Assembly (NCBI GenBank): GCA_003518125.1
Contig: DOZG01000068.1
Span: forward strand, 1-7,038
Reading direction: 5' to 3'
Source: Patescibacteria group bacterium
GTDB lineage: Bacteria; Patescibacteriota; Dojkabacteria; SC72
DNA: 7,038 nt
Under the pieces are notes generated by a model. That model saw nothing but the letters and a program-made list of their open reading frames with translations. It did not search any database and had not been told where the DNA came from. Position numbers and translations under genes: made by a program. This document shows positions 5,715-7,038 of this stretch, piece after piece (position 1 is the first letter of the stretch; every line of letters begins with the position of its first letter).

Positions 5715-7038
5715 ACAATGAATTTACATACTTAACAAACTGATCTCCTCTATCGAACTCGTTTATAAACATATTAAAACTACTACCACCTGGACAGAGA
5801 ATTATCATATCTCCTTCATTTGCTAATTCTTCAGCTTTGTCTACAGCGGTTTGCATACTATTAAAATATTTATAAACAGGAATACTCTTACCAATATATT
5901 TATATATTTTCTCAGAAGCAGTACCTTCAAACAAGACTAATGATTTAAGATATTTTTTCATATATTTTACAATCTTACTGTAATCCATTCCCTTATCAAC
6001 TCCTCCAGCAATCATTATGATTTTACCGATATTTTTCTCTCCAAATCTCTGGAACATAGCAATTACTGATTCAACAGCAGTAGCACATGTATCATTGTAA
6101 TATTTAACACCCTTAAACTCTCTTACAAACTCTTGCCTATGTGTAATTCCAATAAAGTTTTCAACTATATTCTTAATGTTCTCAACAGATATTTCATATA
6201 TTCTAACAGTAGTAATGGCACTCAAGATATTGTATAGATTATGCTTTCCACCAAGTAGTAAATTCTCAAGATGAAGTAACTGTTTACCATTCTCAAATAC
6301 ATTTTGATTCTCATCTATATAGTAGTTAGCACTTGGATCTCTTAGACTAAAAGTAAGAACATGACCATTAGCTTCCTTTCTAAATTTCTTAGTAATATCA
6401 TTATCAATATTAACAACAAGGTAGTCATCCTTTGTTTGATTACAGAAAATGTTCTTTTTAGCCCTAATATATTCTTCCATACCACTATGCCAATCCATAT
6501 GGTCGGTATAGATATTGGTAACTACGGCAATATGAGGAGACACCTTAGATTCTCCCATACCATCTAATTGAAAACTTGAAAGTTCTAAAACAGAAATATG
6601 GTTTTTAGTTAAACTAGAGAGTTTTCTAATTGCACTTTTACCAATATTACCACCTATTAATATTTTTTCATTGTATTCACTCTTGAGTAGTTCATATATT
6701 AAGGAGGTAGTAGTTGATTTACCCTTAGTTCCAGTAATACCGATAATAGGGGAAGGTGATAGTTTATGAAAAAAAGACATTTCCATCACTATCTCTTTTC
6801 CTGCATCTCTAGCAATTTTTAAATATTTATTACTTGGTTTAATTGCAGGGTTCCTTACAATGATATCATTGTCTGTAAAATCACTCTCAATATGACCACC
6901 TAAATGATATGTAATATCTTTGTATTTTTTTAACTTCTCTAATGTTGGTTTTAATTCCTTCTCTGTTAAACTATCAGTGATAGTGATCTTAGAACCTTGT
7001 TTTAAAAAGAACTCGGTCATACCTAGGCCACCATCATT
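5713..7038 (-). CDS. murD: UDP-N-acetylmuramoyl-L-alanine--D-glutamate ligase (MurD), N-terminus cut by window edge
   Basis: MurD adds D-glutamate to UDP-MurNAc-L-Ala with ATP in the cytoplasm. Numbering from the Met at 7020: remainder of the UDP-binding Rossmann domain (1-90, ITITDS at 12-17), P-loop GITGTKGKSTTT (94-105), GGNIG (123-127), the MurD signature LELSSFQL (145-152), TNIYTDHMDWH (168-178), likely carbamylated K188, GGKHNLYN (257-264), HRQEF (294-298), NDTCAT (309-314), GGVDKGMD (339-346) and SSFNMF (413-418) in the C-terminal domain. The Met at 7020 is probably internal: the frame stays open to the edge and the preceding codons read NDGGLG, which with MTEFFLKQG forms the glycine loop and first helix expected there. 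Only a short N-terminal piece is missing. It is the first visible gene of the murD-murC-murE run and ends in TAA 6 nt before murC. Confidence 0.92.
   Translation of the reverse strand, partial: NDGGLGMTEFFLKQGSKITITDSLTEKELKPTLEKLKKYKDITYHLGGHIESDFTDNDIIVRNPAIKPSNKYLKIARDAGKEIVMEMSFFHKLSPSPIIGITGTKGKSTTTSLIYELLKSEYNEKILIGGNIGKSAIRKLSSLTKNHISVLELSSFQLDGMGESKVSPHIAVVTNIYTDHMDWHSGMEEYIRAKKNIFCNQTKDDYLVVNIDNDITKKFRKEANGHVLTFSLRDPSANYYIDENQNVFENGKQLLHLENLLLGGKHNLYNILSAITTVRIYEISVENIKNIVENFIGITHRQEFVREFKGVKYYNDTCATAVESVIAMFQRFGEKNIGKIIMIAGGVDKGMDYSKIVKYMKKYLKSLVLFEGTASEKIYKYIGKSIPVYKYFNSMQTAVDKAEELANEGDMIILCPGGSSFNMFINEFDRGDQFVKYVNSL

Noticed and set aside
5713..7020. ATG at 7020 as the start of murD
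   Set aside because: The frame continues to the window edge and the codons upstream supply the glycine-rich loop that MurD needs; starting at 7020 would remove the first strand of the UDP-binding domain.

Overview
The window is a gene-dense, AT-rich stretch (roughly one third G+C by eye) with no insertion sequence, RNA gene, CRISPR array or long intergenic gap. It holds five protein genes in two convergent blocks. The largest gap between genes is 6 nt, and three of the four junctions overlap. All reading frames are intact; the two outermost genes are cut by the window edges.

Left block, plus strand (1-2806): the 3' part of a 2-oxoacid:ferredoxin oxidoreductase beta subunit (thiamine diphosphate subunit), then a full-length fused ADP-forming acetate/acyl-CoA ligase. 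They overlap by one base (TAATG). Together they suggest a fermentative energy module: oxidative decarboxylation of a 2-oxoacid to an acyl-CoA with reduced ferredoxin, then ATP formation by substrate-level phosphorylation as CoA is released.

Right block, minus strand (7038-2796, transcribed right to left): murD, murC and murE, three consecutive Mur ligases of cytoplasmic peptidoglycan precursor synthesis. They add L-Ala (MurC), D-Glu (MurD) and the diamino acid (MurE) to UDP-MurNAc. murD and murC are 6 nt apart and murC and murE overlap by 14 nt, so this looks like one operon whose promoter lies beyond the right edge. The MurE catalytic core carries a MurC-like Rossmann N-terminal domain, while the neighbouring MurC has an altered glycine loop in that domain. 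This is the most interesting point in the window.

The blocks meet tail to tail and their coding ends overlap by 11 bp. Tight packing, AT-rich codons, ferredoxin-linked oxidation, an ADP-forming ligase and a compact mur cluster fit a small-genome anaerobic fermenter, most plausibly a Candidate Phyla Radiation (Patescibacteria) bacterium. This is an inference from gene content and remembered family resemblance, not from a search. murC and murE both end in TGA at the expected family length, so the standard bacterial code applies and lineages that read TGA as glycine are unlikely. I see no wholly new system here; the interest lies in domain architecture and motif divergence.
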